From Armatimonadota bacterium (GTDB lineage: Bacteria > Armatimonadota > Fimbriimonadia > Fimbriimonadales > Fimbriimonadaceae), in assembly GCA_020438215.1 (NCBI GenBank), contig JAGQUX010000002.1:62001-126000 (forward strand): DNA of 64,000 nucleotides. Direction: 5' to 3'. Shown here one piece after another: positions 42,163 through 50,318 of this stretch. Position numbers and translations under genes: made by a program. The notes beneath the pieces are model-generated. The model made no database searches. It worked only from the letters and a program-made list of their open reading frames with translations, and had not been told where the DNA came from. Positions within the stretch are counted from its first letter, which is position 1; each line of letters opens with the position of its first letter.

Positions 42163-43500
42163 TCAGGACAATTCGGCGAGACCAGTAGATTGAGCAAATT
42201 CCACCACCCGCGGCGAAACCAGGACATCACTGATCTCCACCGGGCGCACAAGGGATAAACCGTTCAAAGTCCGCACCCGGGAAAGTGCAACGTAGGTTTG
42301 CCCATTGGAAAATGCGGCTCGATCGAGGTCGAGAATCATTCGATCAAAAGTGAGCCCTTGGGATTTATGAATCGTGACTGCCCAGGCGAGCTTGAGAGGA
42401 TATTGGATGAACTCTCCGACCGGCTCTTCGATAATCCGTCTTCGGTCACGATCCCATTGATAACGAATCTTTTGCCAAGACTCTTTCGTGACATCAACAA
42501 GTTTGCCGTTTGCAAGGCGGACATGGATCTTGTCGTCGCCGAAAGATTCCACGGTTCCGATTGAGCCGTTCACCCAGGTTTTGCCATTGCGAACGAACAT
42601 CACCTGCGCTCCCGGTTTGAGCTGGATCACAAGGTCGGTGGGGAGGTCAGAGCCGAAATCGCCTATGACTTTTCCTTCGAAAAACTGAGCAGGTGCAGGA
42701 ATCATCGCCATCTCGCGGAGATTGATCGTTGTGGCTCGGGCGTTGGTGGCGGTGAGGGTAATCACCGGGCCGCCGGAGACATCTGCGCCGACGCGGTTAT
42801 TAATAAAGTCAAGTTGCTCGCAGTTTCCACCCCGGATTTGGTTGAGCGCCCACAGAAACTCTTGGTCGTGCATCTGGCGATGTACGGTAGAGAGTTCATA
42901 GATTTCCGCGCCCATATTGCGGATGACGCGCGCATCAAAGAAGTAGGGGCTGGGATAGTATTCGTTCAGCATCTCGGCTTCGGCTTGCCCCCGAACGATT
43001 GGTTCAAGTTGCCACGGGTCACCAAATGCAACAACGGAGACCCCACCAAAGGGACGCTCATCCTCCCTGTTCATCCGGAGGGAGTAGTCCATTGCATCGA
43101 GGAGGTCAGCGCGCACCATACTGATCTCATCAATAACAAGCACGTCAATTTGATTGAAAAGCCTGCGCTTGCGGGAACCGGGTGCAAAGATTGTAATGCG
43201 CTCAGATTCCGGCTCTAGAGGTGCTGGGGGGAGTTGAAACAGTGAGTGGATGGTCTGCCCGCCGACATTAACAGCGGCGAGCCCGGTTGGGGCCACGATC
43301 ACTTTCTTGAGCGGTGTCTCCTTTACAAATTTGCGGAGAAGTGTGGATTTTCCTGTCCCAGCGCGTCCGGTGATGAAATAGAAAGCACCGACACCCGCAC
43401 TCTTAGGAAAACGAGCGTAGATGTCTTCTTGATCGGGAGAAAGTACGAGTTCCTGGTTCAGAGCAGGGGTGTGCGCGGTAACGGGCAACTGCTCTGACAT
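42163..43500 (-). CDS. PIF1-like helicase
   Basis: A 445-residue SF1B helicase. Walker A is ITGRAGTGKSTLLR (about residue 43), motif Ia APTGLAAVNVGGQTIHSLF, Walker B LVIDEISMVRADLLDAMD, and the motif GDPWQLEPI and the C-terminal TIHKSQGLTFDRMI are all PIF1/RecD-like. The enzyme likely unwinds DNA in the 5'-3' direction; PIF1-like proteins act at G-quadruplexes and stalled forks. It is shorter than eukaryotic PIF1, as in other bacteria. A small TMEM175-like gene lies upstream on the same strand. Start: ATG at 43500. Confidence 0.88.
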   Translation of the reverse strand: MSEQLPVTAHTPALNQELVLSPDQEDIYARFPKSAGVGAFYFITGRAGTGKSTLLRKFVKETPLKKVIVAPTGLAAVNVGGQTIHSLFQLPPAPLEPESERITIFAPGSRKRRLFNQIDVLVIDEISMVRADLLDAMDYSLRMNREDERPFGGVSVVAFGDPWQLEPIVRGQAEAEMLNEYYPSPYFFDARVIRNMGAEIYELSTVHRQMHDQEFLWALNQIRGGNCEQLDFINNRVGADVSGGPVITLTATNARATTINLREMAMIPAPAQFFEGKVIGDFGSDLPTDLVIQLKPGAQVMFVRNGKTWVNGSIGTVESFGDDKIHVRLANGKLVDVTKESWQKIRYQWDRDRRRIIEEPVGEFIQYPLKLAWAVTIHKSQGLTFDRMILDLDRAAFSNGQTYVALSRVRTLNGLSLVRPVEISDVLVSPRVVEFAQSTGLAELS

Positions 43501-43524
43501 AGGTTCAGAATACCAGACAGATGT

Positions 43525-44100
43525 TTAGTCGCTCATCATAGACTCGATTCGTCGATCTGGAGCAAACCACATCACGGCAACAGCAATGTAAATCCCAATT
43601 GCGAGCCAATGGTTGAACCAGCAAATACCCACCGCAACGAAGTAAGCAATGACCGAAGCTTTGCCTTTGTAATCTCTCCCGACAGCTCGGGCAAGGATGT
43701 GATCCGCATCGTGGCTCTTAATAATAGAGCGTTCGAGAATGAAGTATGCGATTCCCGCGAGAAGTAGATTGATCCCATAAACTGCGGCAGTGATCTGTGC
43801 GAAATCATTTTCACCCATGAACCCTGTGGTGAATGGAATCAAAGAAAGCCAAAACAAAAGGTGGAGATTTGCCCAGAGGATCTTGCCGTTGACTTTCTCC
43901 ACTGTATGGAGCATGTGGTGATGGTTGTTCCAATAGATCCCCAGGAACACAAAACTGAGAACATAGCTGAGAAAGACAGGCAATATCCCTTTAAGGGCAT
44001 CCCAAGTTGCTTCGTGTGGCACCTTCATTTCCAGCACCATGATGGTGATGATAATGGCGAGCACACCGTCGGAAAAAGCTTCCAAACGATTTTTGAACAT
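43525..44100 (-). CDS. TMEM175-like potassium channel (DUF1211)
   Basis: A 191-residue membrane protein with the hallmark R-x3-F-S-D-G-V-x-A-I-x3-T-x2-V-L-E pattern (RLEAFSDGVLAIIITIMVLE) and about six helices with a WNNHHHMLH segment. Bacterial TMEM175 proteins are K+ selective channels formed as tetramers of this single repeat. It lies 19 bases after nuoF on the same strand and could be co-transcribed with it. A physiological link to complex I is not established by this. Confidence 0.85.
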   Translation of the reverse strand: MFKNRLEAFSDGVLAIIITIMVLEMKVPHEATWDALKGILPVFLSYVLSFVFLGIYWNNHHHMLHTVEKVNGKILWANLHLLFWLSLIPFTTGFMGENDFAQITAAVYGINLLLAGIAYFILERSIIKSHDADHILARAVGRDYKGKASVIAYFVAVGICWFNHWLAIGIYIAVAVMWFAPDRRIESMMSD

Positions 44101-44119
44101 GGCAGATTATGAACAGAAA

Positions 44120-45448
44120 CTAAGCCAAAACTGGTTGTTGCCAGCTCGGAGCTAGAGCAATCGCTTCTGGCGTATTCACCATGGATTTGCCGTGCTTGAT
44201 ATAGTATTCAAACTCTTCAGGGAAGACGCGCAGGGCGGCGGCAACCGGCCAGGCGGCGGCATCGCCTAATCCACAGAACGAGCGACCATCGATTTGCTTG
44301 GTGATGTTTTCGAGCAGTTCCATATCACCCGGCTGACCATTACCCATCACGATGCGGCGGAGGATTTGCTCCATCCACTTGGTGCCTTCTCGGCAGGGGG
44401 TGCATTTCCCGCAAGATTCGTTTGCATAGAAGAGCGATGTGCGCCAGATGAAGCTGACAATACAGGTGTGCTCGTTCAGGAACATGCATCCACCGGAGCC
44501 GACCATCGACTTGACTTCGCCCATTTCTTCGTAGCCGATGATGGCTAGCTCGACCGCTTCGGCATTGATGATCGGAACGGAGGAACCGCCCGGAACGCAG
44601 GCTTTGAGTTTGCCGCCCTTGACCCCACCAGAAAGCTCAAGCAGTTCCTTGAGCGTCGTGCCGAATTCGATTTCGAAGTTGCCGGGTTTATTAACATGTC
44701 CGGAGACCGAGAAGATTTTGGTGCCGCGACTGTTCTTGGTTGATGCGCCGAGAGTGGCATACCATTCACCGCCATTCTTGATGATGAACGGGGCGCAGGA
44801 ATAGGTTTCGACGTTGTTGATGATCGTGGGCTTATCGAACAATCCCGCAACAGTTGGGAGAGGCGCGTGAGGGAATTTGAGGCGGGGCATCCCGCGTTCA
44901 CCCATGAGCGATGACATGAGTGCGGATTCTTCCCCGCATTCGTAGGAACCTGCTCCCATGTGGATGTGCAGATCGAAATCCCAGCCAGAACCGAGAATGT
45001 TTTTGCCGAGGTAGCCCTTGGCATACGCTTCATCAATAGCGGCGCGGAGAGATCGTGCGGCATCGACGAATTCGCCGCGAATATAGATATAGCCAACATC
45101 TGCTTGAGTGGCAAAACCACCGATTGTCATCCCTTCAATGAGGAGGAAGGGGGTTTCTTCCATTAACTGCTTGTCTTTGAAAGTGCCGGGTTCGCCTTCG
45201 TCCGCGTTGCAGACCATGTAGTGGGTGGTGGATTTTTCCTTGGCAATTCCGTTCCACTTGATCCAGGTGGGGAAGCCGGCTCCACCGCGACCCCGGAGGC
45301 CAGACGCCTTGATTTCGTCGATGACGGCTTGGCGATCCATTTTCACCGCTTTTTTCAGCCCTTCGTAGCCGCCGTTCTTCAGGTAGCCGTCAAGGGTTCG
45401 GTATTCGGGTTTATCCGCGTGTTCGAAAAGCAGTTTGTACTCAGCCAT
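44120..45448 (-). CDS. nuoF: NADH-quinone oxidoreductase subunit F
   Basis: A 442-residue subunit that binds FMN, NADH and one [4Fe-4S] cluster (N3). The FMN region has SGLRGRGGAGFPTW, the NADH region YECGEESALMSSLMGERGMPRLK, and the cluster ligands CGKCTPC plus a later Cys in FCGLGD. It forms the peripheral arm with NuoE. The 442 residues match the family. It lies at the end of a dispersed nuo set; nuoE is at 48.2 kb on the same strand, separated by two pilin cassettes in the opposite direction. A possible -10 (TAGAAT) lies at 45461-45466, close to the start. Confidence 0.95.
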   Translation of the reverse strand: MAEYKLLFEHADKPEYRTLDGYLKNGGYEGLKKAVKMDRQAVIDEIKASGLRGRGGAGFPTWIKWNGIAKEKSTTHYMVCNADEGEPGTFKDKQLMEETPFLLIEGMTIGGFATQADVGYIYIRGEFVDAARSLRAAIDEAYAKGYLGKNILGSGWDFDLHIHMGAGSYECGEESALMSSLMGERGMPRLKFPHAPLPTVAGLFDKPTIINNVETYSCAPFIIKNGGEWYATLGASTKNSRGTKIFSVSGHVNKPGNFEIEFGTTLKELLELSGGVKGGKLKACVPGGSSVPIINAEAVELAIIGYEEMGEVKSMVGSGGCMFLNEHTCIVSFIWRTSLFYANESCGKCTPCREGTKWMEQILRRIVMGNGQPGDMELLENITKQIDGRSFCGLGDAAAWPVAAALRVFPEEFEYYIKHGKSMVNTPEAIALAPSWQQPVLA

Positions 45449-45692
45449 GGCCGCTTTTTGATTCTACTCAGGTTGTCGCGATCTGGTGTGGATTTGGGGC
45501 TAGAGTTCAAATGTCCTCACCAACCGCTGACTTTTCGAGAAATTTGGGAGACACTTTCACGAATTAGAGCACGCGCAAAGAACATGAACTCTCAATACGA
45601 GTTCCACGAATTTCAACGAGTTTTTGAAGCATGACGATTGTGCCGCAGGAGACTATCGACGCCGTGTAGCAATGTTGAACGGTACGTTTTCT

Positions 45693-45716
45693 GGGCTGCA
45701 AATTGCTCCGCAGCCC
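45693..45716 (+). promoter_or_regulatory. Leader hairpin of pilin 2
   Basis: GGGCTGC (45693-45699) pairs with GCAGCCC (45710-45716) with a 10-base loop, 20 bases before the pilin 2 ATG. The ribosome site GGGAG (45726-45730) lies between the hairpin and the ATG. The 288-base gap between nuoF and this gene has no other feature I can support. Confidence 0.4.
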
Positions 45717-45736
45717 AATCGTGCCGGGAGCAATTA

Positions 45737-46633
45737 ATGAAAAGAAAAAGTGCATTTACTTTGATTGAGCTGCTCGTTGTGATCGCGATCATTGCGATCT
45801 TGGCAGCCATCCTTTTCCCGGTCTTTGCGCAAGCAAAGGTCGCGGCAAAGAAGACTCAGGACATTTCCAACCAAAAGCAGATTGGAACGGCAACTCACAT
45901 TTACATGGCGGATTACGATGATCTGATGCCGTTGGTTTTCCCTTCAACTGGAACTACCACGGAATGGCTAGGTTACGTTGATACGCCAGCAGACTGGGAT
46001 CCAACCGTTCCTGCTTCGTATCACGATGCTCGGCGGCACGCATTCCCGAACTCTGTGCAGGCTTATGTGAAGAACGGCGAGATGTTCAAATCTCCCGGCG
46101 CGAGCCTCTACAACATTCCGGGATGGGTTTATCCAGGTAATGGAACCGCAACTCTGAACAACTATTCGATGAACGGTTTGTTGACTCAGTACCCACACAC
46201 TTCAATTACCGATGTTGCGCGTCTGCGAATGATGACCACCGTTTACGGAAATCGAAACTGGAATGGCGCAATGCGACCTGGCCCGCGACTATGGTGCCAA
46301 AACGCTGGAACCTGCCGATTCGTCCCTTCGAGCCCAACCTGTAATGGTGCAGCTCGCAACGGCGAATGGAGTGAAATTAGCAACCCTGGCGGAGCTTCGA
46401 TGTGGCTCTTCGGTCAAGGCGTTAATGCGGTTTATGCCGATTCCCACGCGAAGTTCAATAAGGTCGCTGGCGGCGCGACAAATGCTTCCGATTTCCGCAC
46501 AGACTTCTGGGCGGTCTATCAAGCGAACGGTGTGCCGAGCTGGAACGAATGGCAAGATACTAACTTCTGCCACACGCTCCTGTTCCAACCGGACTTTGAC
46601 TTCCAAAACTTTGGCACCCCGGTGCTCTTCTAG
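45737..46633 (+). CDS. DUF1559-style prepilin-like protein, cassette 2
   Basis: A 298-residue pilin-like protein: leader MKRKSA, then [17 protein letters not shown] and [16 protein letters not shown]. The motif [11 protein letters not shown] follows, and [13 protein letters not shown] stands where DUF1559 has its H-x9-DG block. The tail ends LLFQPDFDF. It is oriented opposite to the nuo genes and sits between nuoF and nuoE. The ATG at 45737 gives the standard short leader; longer upstream frame was rejected because it lacks sense. A lipoprotein gene follows after two bases. The role of these proteins is unknown; surface structure is inferred from class III processing. Confidence 0.85.
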   Translation: MKRKSAFTLIELLVVIAIIAILAAILFPVFAQAKVAAKKTQDISNQKQIGTATHIYMADYDDLMPLVFPSTGTTTEWLGYVDTPADWDPTVPASYHDARRHAFPNSVQAYVKNGEMFKSPGASLYNIPGWVYPGNGTATLNNYSMNGLLTQYPHTSITDVARLRMMTTVYGNRNWNGAMRPGPRLWCQNAGTCRFVPSSPTCNGAARNGEWSEISNPGGASMWLFGQGVNAVYADSHAKFNKVAGGATNASDFRTDFWAVYQANGVPSWNEWQDTNFCHTLLFQPDFDFQNFGTPVLF

Positions 46634-46635
46634 CT

Positions 46636-46839
46636 ATGGCAAAGAAGAGCTGGTTATTGGTGACATTGCTCGTAGTTGGAGCCTTTGGATTCCTTGCTGG
46701 CTGTGGCCAGAAGGATGAAGGCGGCGAATACAACGAGCCGGCCCCATCCGAGTATCAAAAGTCGGAAGACGCGCCGAATAGCAACGGTCGCTCACGTGGC
46801 GGAGACGACATGTCTGGTGCCACCAAAGGCGAAGGCTAG
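46636..46839 (+). CDS. Small disordered lipoprotein, cassette 2
   Basis: A 67-residue lipoprotein, signal peptide ending LLVVGAFGFLAGC (lipobox LAGC) then GQKDEGGEYNEP and a polar low-complexity tail. Only two bases separate it from the pilin 2 stop, so the pair is surely co-transcribed. The mature part contains no Cys beyond the acylated one and appears unfolded. It resembles the partner lipoproteins of cassettes 1, 3 and 4 mainly in size, position, the CGxK-like start and acidic/glycine-rich composition. Confidence 0.8.
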   Translation: MAKKSWLLVTLLVVGAFGFLAGCGQKDEGGEYNEPAPSEYQKSEDAPNSNGRSRGGDDMSGATKGEG

Positions 46840-46860
46840 TTAGGCCAGATTCAAGAAAAT

Positions 46861-46889
46861 CGGCGACCTGCAGTTTTGCTTGGTCGCCG
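46861..46889 (+). terminator. Hairpin after cassette 2
   Basis: CGGCGACC (46861-46868) pairs with GGTCGCCG (46882-46889) around a 13-base loop, 22 bases after the lipoprotein stop. It is followed by AATTAATTTC, with only a weak T-tract, so termination may be partial. Confidence 0.5.
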
Positions 46890-46929
46890 AATTAATTTCA
46901 CAAATCCAAGATTTTGTGACGACTCTCGC

Positions 46930-46935
46930 TATAAT
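46930..46935 (+). promoter_or_regulatory. -10 element of pilin 3
   Basis: TATAAT in the context CTCGCTATAATGATT, 34 bases before the pilin 3 ATG. The context resembles that of the pyrF promoter (GTCGCTATACT). A -35 match is poor. The transcript would begin near 46942 with the hairpin GCCAA-GTTTTTT-TTGGC (46942-46958), close to its 5' end and adjacent to the ribosome site GGAG. Confidence 0.5.
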
Positions 46936-46969
46936 GATTTAGCCAAGTTTTTTTGGCGGAGCATTTATT

Positions 46970-47908
46970 ATGCGAAAACGTGCATTTACTTTGATTGAGT
47001 TGCTTGTGGTCATCGCGATCATCGCGATTCTCGCGGCAATTCTTTTCCCCGTCTTTGCTCAAGCAAAGGTCGCAGCTAAGAAAACCCAGTCAATCAGTAA
47101 CTTGAAGCAGGTCGGAACGAGCTTCATTATTTATACTGCTGACTACGACGATAATTTCCCGAGCGCATATTCTCACCGTTCTCAAACATACTACGGTGGT
47201 GGGCCATACGGTGTTTGGGCAGGATATGGTGGTGCCTATCCCACGGGATGGTGTAACAACGGTTTTTACCGAGACGATGAAGACTATTACCTTTGGGCGA
47301 ATAGCACAGAGCCGTATCGCAAGAATCCGCAGATCACTGAATTCGCCGGAACACCAGATGAACCGCGAGCCTCGTTCACGACGCAGCGAGCCAACGCTCC
47401 TGGACCGAACGACATTACTATGGGGATGAACGGACTTCTACACACATTCCCAACAACATCCGTCAGCGCACAATCCACAACACCATTACTCTGGCCCGTT
47501 CACGGCAGCGCACAACATGAAGGGATTGCGTACTCCAGTCCTTACTTAGCTTGTTTCAACTCGAACAACTCAAGCTGTATGTTCAACCCGAATGCTGGCC
47601 CGCAAGGACAGACAAGCGGGTTGATGAGTGGAGCACTTTGGTACACGGATCGCGGTGGTGATTTCAGCTACTGGATCTACGGTAAGGGCTATCCGATTGT
47701 ACGAACTGACACATCAGTCCGTGTTCTGAACAATCTGGGTTCTCCGAGCCAATCTGTTGGAAACAACAACCCGTTTGGTGACCCGTTCGCAACATATGAT
47801 TCGACGGGTATCGAGTGGAGTTTCTATCCATGCTATGCGCCAGGTCAAACAACTGGTGTTCGGTACTGGTGCTTCTTCCGCCCAGATCGGGATGAATATG
47901 GCAACTAG
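46970..47908 (+). CDS. DUF1559-style prepilin-like protein, cassette 3
   Basis: A 312-residue pilin-like protein: leader MRKRA, then [17 protein letters not shown] and [16 protein letters not shown]. The [10 protein letters not shown] motif and a tyrosine/glycine-rich stretch ([19 protein letters not shown]) follow. Where DUF1559 has its H-x9-DG block this protein has [14 protein letters not shown]. The tail ends [17 protein letters not shown]. The stop overlaps the start of the following lipoprotein gene. It is oriented away from nuoF and towards nuoE, both of which are on the opposite strand. Confidence 0.85.
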   Translation: MRKRAFTLIELLVVIAIIAILAAILFPVFAQAKVAAKKTQSISNLKQVGTSFIIYTADYDDNFPSAYSHRSQTYYGGGPYGVWAGYGGAYPTGWCNNGFYRDDEDYYLWANSTEPYRKNPQITEFAGTPDEPRASFTTQRANAPGPNDITMGMNGLLHTFPTTSVSAQSTTPLLWPVHGSAQHEGIAYSSPYLACFNSNNSSCMFNPNAGPQGQTSGLMSGALWYTDRGGDFSYWIYGKGYPIVRTDTSVRVLNNLGSPSQSVGNNNPFGDPFATYDSTGIEWSFYPCYAPGQTTGVRYWCFFRPDRDEYGN

Positions 47909-48131
47909 GAAGCTCTTGCTTTTGTTTGCGGCTCTGTTCTCGATGGCGATTGTCATCGGTTGCGGCCCAAAAGAAGATGAAGGGCCATCTGCAGCCGAAC
48001 AAAAAGCAAATCTGGATCCTGCCGTAGGTGAGCCGGTTGGAGCGGGGACATCACCTGCTGCCGGTGAAGATCCGAATCTTGGCGCATCGAAAGGTGGTGC
48101 TAACGAAGTCGGTGATCGCGGCGGTCGGTAG
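47898..48131 (+). CDS. Small disordered lipoprotein, cassette 3
   Basis: A 77-residue lipoprotein. The signal [22 protein letters not shown] ends with lipobox VIGC, followed by [13 protein letters not shown] and a Gly/Ala/Pro-rich tail. It overlaps the pilin 3 stop by 11 bases, consistent with translational coupling. ATG 47898 is used; another ATG six bases upstream is equally possible. The longer in-frame extension into the pilin gene is rejected because a cleavable signal starts here. A strong terminator follows. Confidence 0.8.
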   Translation: MATRKLLLLFAALFSMAIVIGCGPKEDEGPSAAEQKANLDPAVGEPVGAGTSPAAGEDPNLGASKGGANEVGDRGGR

Positions 48132-48152
48132 TCTGACCAACTCGTAAAAAAT

Positions 48153-48182
48153 TCCCCCTTGGATTTCCAAGGGGGATTTTTT
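48153..48182. terminator. Bidirectional terminator between cassette 3 and nuoE
   Basis: TCCCCCTTGGA (48153-48163) pairs perfectly with TCCAAGGGGGA (48166-48176), followed by six T on the plus strand. On the minus strand the hairpin is followed by AATTTTTTACG. It can therefore end both the pilin 3/lipoprotein transcript and the nuoE transcript. Confidence 0.9.
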
Positions 48183-48197
48183 GCGCTACAAGCTGGG

Positions 48198-48809
48198 TCA
48201 ATCTTTGCCGTTGAGCAAGTGGACTTTCACGATTTCATCAGCCAGCTTGACGACAGTGGACTCTTCCTTTCGGAGTTCGTCGAGCATTTTATCAACATAA
48301 GCATAGTCAACCGGGCCGTGATATTGGTCGCCAACTTGAAGAAGCGGTGCGCGGTCGCAAGCATCCAGGCATTCCACTTCGTGGAGGGTGAACATTCCAT
48401 CGGATGTGGTTTCGCCGTAATCCACGCCGAGCTTTTCTTTCAGGTAATCCCCAATCCGGTATGCGCCGCACATGTGGCAGCTGAGGCAGGTGCAGACTTC
48501 GATCATGTGGCGACCAACCGCGTGATCGGTGTTGTACATCGAGTAGTAAGTCGCAACGCCTTCTACTTCGGCGTAAGATCGCCCGAGGCGATGAGCCACT
48601 TCAGCGATAGCCTCGGCGGTGAGGGTGCCACCGTATTCGCGCTGAGCCATCCACAAACCGGGCAGAACCAACGCCTTCAGGTTGGGATAGTGGCTTTTGA
48701 GAGCTTCGAGTTGCTGCACCGCCTTCTCCGAAAACTTAAGTTCGAGTTCTTCGGGGCGCGGGGCGCGGGGTCGCTCGTTTACGGCACCTAGTTGAATGAG
48801 ATCGCTCAT
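48198..48809 (-). CDS. nuoE: NADH-quinone oxidoreductase subunit E
   Basis: A 203-residue thioredoxin-fold subunit with a [2Fe-2S] cluster (N1a). The ligands are in EVCTCLSCHMCGA (C-x4-C; two further Cys) and VECLDACDRAP (C-x3-C). The N-terminal helical part (LKSHYPNLKALVLPGLWMAQREYGG) and the LGRSYAEVEGVATYYSMY block are typical. It works with NuoF in NADH oxidation. The gene is isolated between cassette 3 and an unrelated secreted protein gene, rather than next to nuoD or nuoF as usual. A TAGAAT (48821-48826) upstream may be its -10. Confidence 0.93.
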   Translation of the reverse strand: MSDLIQLGAVNERPRAPRPEELELKFSEKAVQQLEALKSHYPNLKALVLPGLWMAQREYGGTLTAEAIAEVAHRLGRSYAEVEGVATYYSMYNTDHAVGRHMIEVCTCLSCHMCGAYRIGDYLKEKLGVDYGETTSDGMFTLHEVECLDACDRAPLLQVGDQYHGPVDYAYVDKMLDELRKEESTVVKLADEIVKVHLLNGKD

Positions 48810-48896
48810 CGCTTCTGTCTATTCTACTGAATTCTTTTGAATTGATGAGGGGCGCATTGATCGTAACTCCCGGCAAATTTGCGCGTTCCAAATCAT

Positions 48897-49805
48897 ATGA
48901 TTGCGACGATTGCTTTGTCAGCTGCCCTGCTCAACCAAGCCGGGGGGAACGAATTACTTGGGCGACAGGTTTATCTGCCGTTTGGAACCCAGATTACGGT
49001 GAACGGTGAGGAGCGGAAGCTCCATGAGCCGCGAATTTGGACGGTAGTGGGGCAGATCAAGAGTGGCTTTCGATTGGTGGCTGATAATCCCGCTACGGTC
49101 GCGTATCTGAATGCACCGTTTCAGACGATGCTTCCAGTCAAGAACGAGGAAGACGGCTGGTGGAATGACTACATCGGAGAGATCTTTTGGTTGTACGACG
49201 CAAGCTACAACAATCAATTGAACCTCCCAGCGGACGACCCGGAATCTATGAGGATGAGCCGGCGTCGTGTGCGAATTGAAGCGGCAATCCCTATCGCGGG
49301 GGATGCTCCAGCCGGGCAAGGAGATATGCACTCCGAAGTCTTTCATCAAGTGGCAAGCGGAGACAAGGTGATCTTCCTGTTTTCGCTGATGAATGTGCAG
49401 ACTCCCGAATACGTCATCGGTGAGCGGGATGGCTACCTGAGTGAAGACTACGTGGATTACGGTGAAGTTGGCCCGCTTGCTGGGTTGAATCATCAGTGGG
49501 ATTGCCCGCTGGGCGAAATCATGTCGCTCGGTGAGTGGGATGCAGGGCGGTATTTTTCAAAGCGATCGCTCCAATCTGATTTGGGAATGAGTGAAGAAGC
49601 GTTTGACAAGCTGTATTCCGGCGGTCCAAAGAAAGGGATGAGTAAGCGGGAGCTAGCTTGGCTGATCGGCTGGCCAACCGGCAAGTTCAGTACAGATCAG
49701 GCGATGAAACAGGACAAGTGGATTTACAAAAACTCCGTTTGGGATCAGGTGTACTACTGCGAACGCGGGAAGCTGGCTCGGTGGTCAGTCAAGCGGATGA
49801 ACTAG
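48897..49805 (+). CDS. Secreted protein, function unknown
   Basis: A 302-residue protein with a short signal-like N-terminus (MIATIALSAALLNQAGG). A TTG six codons upstream would add a basic residue and could be the true start. The body is rich in aromatic and acidic residues, with WWNDYIGEIFWLYDAS, and then a region with GYLSEDYVDYGEVGP. The C-terminal part (LAWLIGWPTGKFSTDQAMKQDKWIYKNSVWDQVYYC) resembles the SmpA/OmlA-like fold used for outer-membrane assembly and for beta-lactamase inhibitors, where a G-W-P-x-G pattern is common. This is a weak resemblance. It sits between nuoE and the acetyltransferase; its last four bases (CTAG) are shared. Confidence 0.6.
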   Translation: MIATIALSAALLNQAGGNELLGRQVYLPFGTQITVNGEERKLHEPRIWTVVGQIKSGFRLVADNPATVAYLNAPFQTMLPVKNEEDGWWNDYIGEIFWLYDASYNNQLNLPADDPESMRMSRRRVRIEAAIPIAGDAPAGQGDMHSEVFHQVASGDKVIFLFSLMNVQTPEYVIGERDGYLSEDYVDYGEVGPLAGLNHQWDCPLGEIMSLGEWDAGRYFSKRSLQSDLGMSEEAFDKLYSGGPKKGMSKRELAWLIGWPTGKFSTDQAMKQDKWIYKNSVWDQVYYCERGKLARWSVKRMN

Positions 49806-50317
49806 CCACTTGCGAGAGCATCCAGGTCATCGAAGGCGAGCAGGATGTCGGGGTAGGGTTTGCCTTCGAAGGTGAAAGTGCCTTCGCTGATTTGCCGCCC
49901 ACCTAGACGTTCGTAAAGTGCAAGTGTGCGAACGTTATCCTTGAACACTTCGATCATCATTCCGGTGTGTTCTTGTTTTTGAGCGAGCCTCGCACAGGCC
50001 CGGATCAGCTTTGTACCGTGCCCCTGCCCGAAGTAGTCCGGGTGGCAGTAAAGGCTGGAAATCAGGTTCTTGTGTGGCCAGTCGATTGATCGAGGGAAAG
50101 GGAGCCAGAGCGCGTAGGCAGCAGTCACTCCTTCCGCTTCAGAAAGCAGGAAGTGTGCCCCCTCGGAGATGTGGTTACGGGTTTTCTCCTCCCACTGGGA
50201 ATGGTTGAGGTTATCCAGAACAACCTGAGGGATGAAGTGGATGTAGGCCGCCTTCCATGCCGCGATGTGGACTTCGGCAATGCGGGAGGCGTCTTCGGAG
50301 GTGGCAGGGCGAATCAC
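49802..50317 (-). CDS. GNAT-family N-acetyltransferase
   Basis: A 171-residue acetyltransferase. The start is GTG 50317, one base after the nuoD stop, giving VIRPATSEDASRIAEVHIAAWKAAY, the normal opening of the family. The acetyl-CoA loop (motif A) is LYCHPDYFGQGHGTKLIRA, a Q/R-x2-G-x-G/A variant. The last part has ALYERLGGRQISEG (motif B). The substrate is unknown. An upstream frame extension would run through the end of nuoD and is rejected. It is probably co-transcribed with nuoD, an odd neighbour for a complex I gene. Confidence 0.82.
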   Translation of the reverse strand: MIRPATSEDASRIAEVHIAAWKAAYIHFIPQVVLDNLNHSQWEEKTRNHISEGAHFLLSEAEGVTAAYALWLPFPRSIDWPHKNLISSLYCHPDYFGQGHGTKLIRACARLAQKQEHTGMMIEVFKDNVRTLALYERLGGRQISEGTFTFEGKPYPDILLAFDDLDALASG

Positions 50318-50318
50318 T

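Noticed and set aside
45449-45736. Possible c-di-GMP riboswitch before pilin 2
   Set aside because: A CACGCGCAAAG stretch suggested the class I motif, but the conserved core and pairing elements could not be found; only the short hairpin at 45693-45716 is supported.
46861-46969. CRISPR-like or tandem repeats among the pilin cassettes
   Set aside because: Repeats are gene-sized paralogues; no regular short direct repeats with unique spacers were found anywhere in the window.
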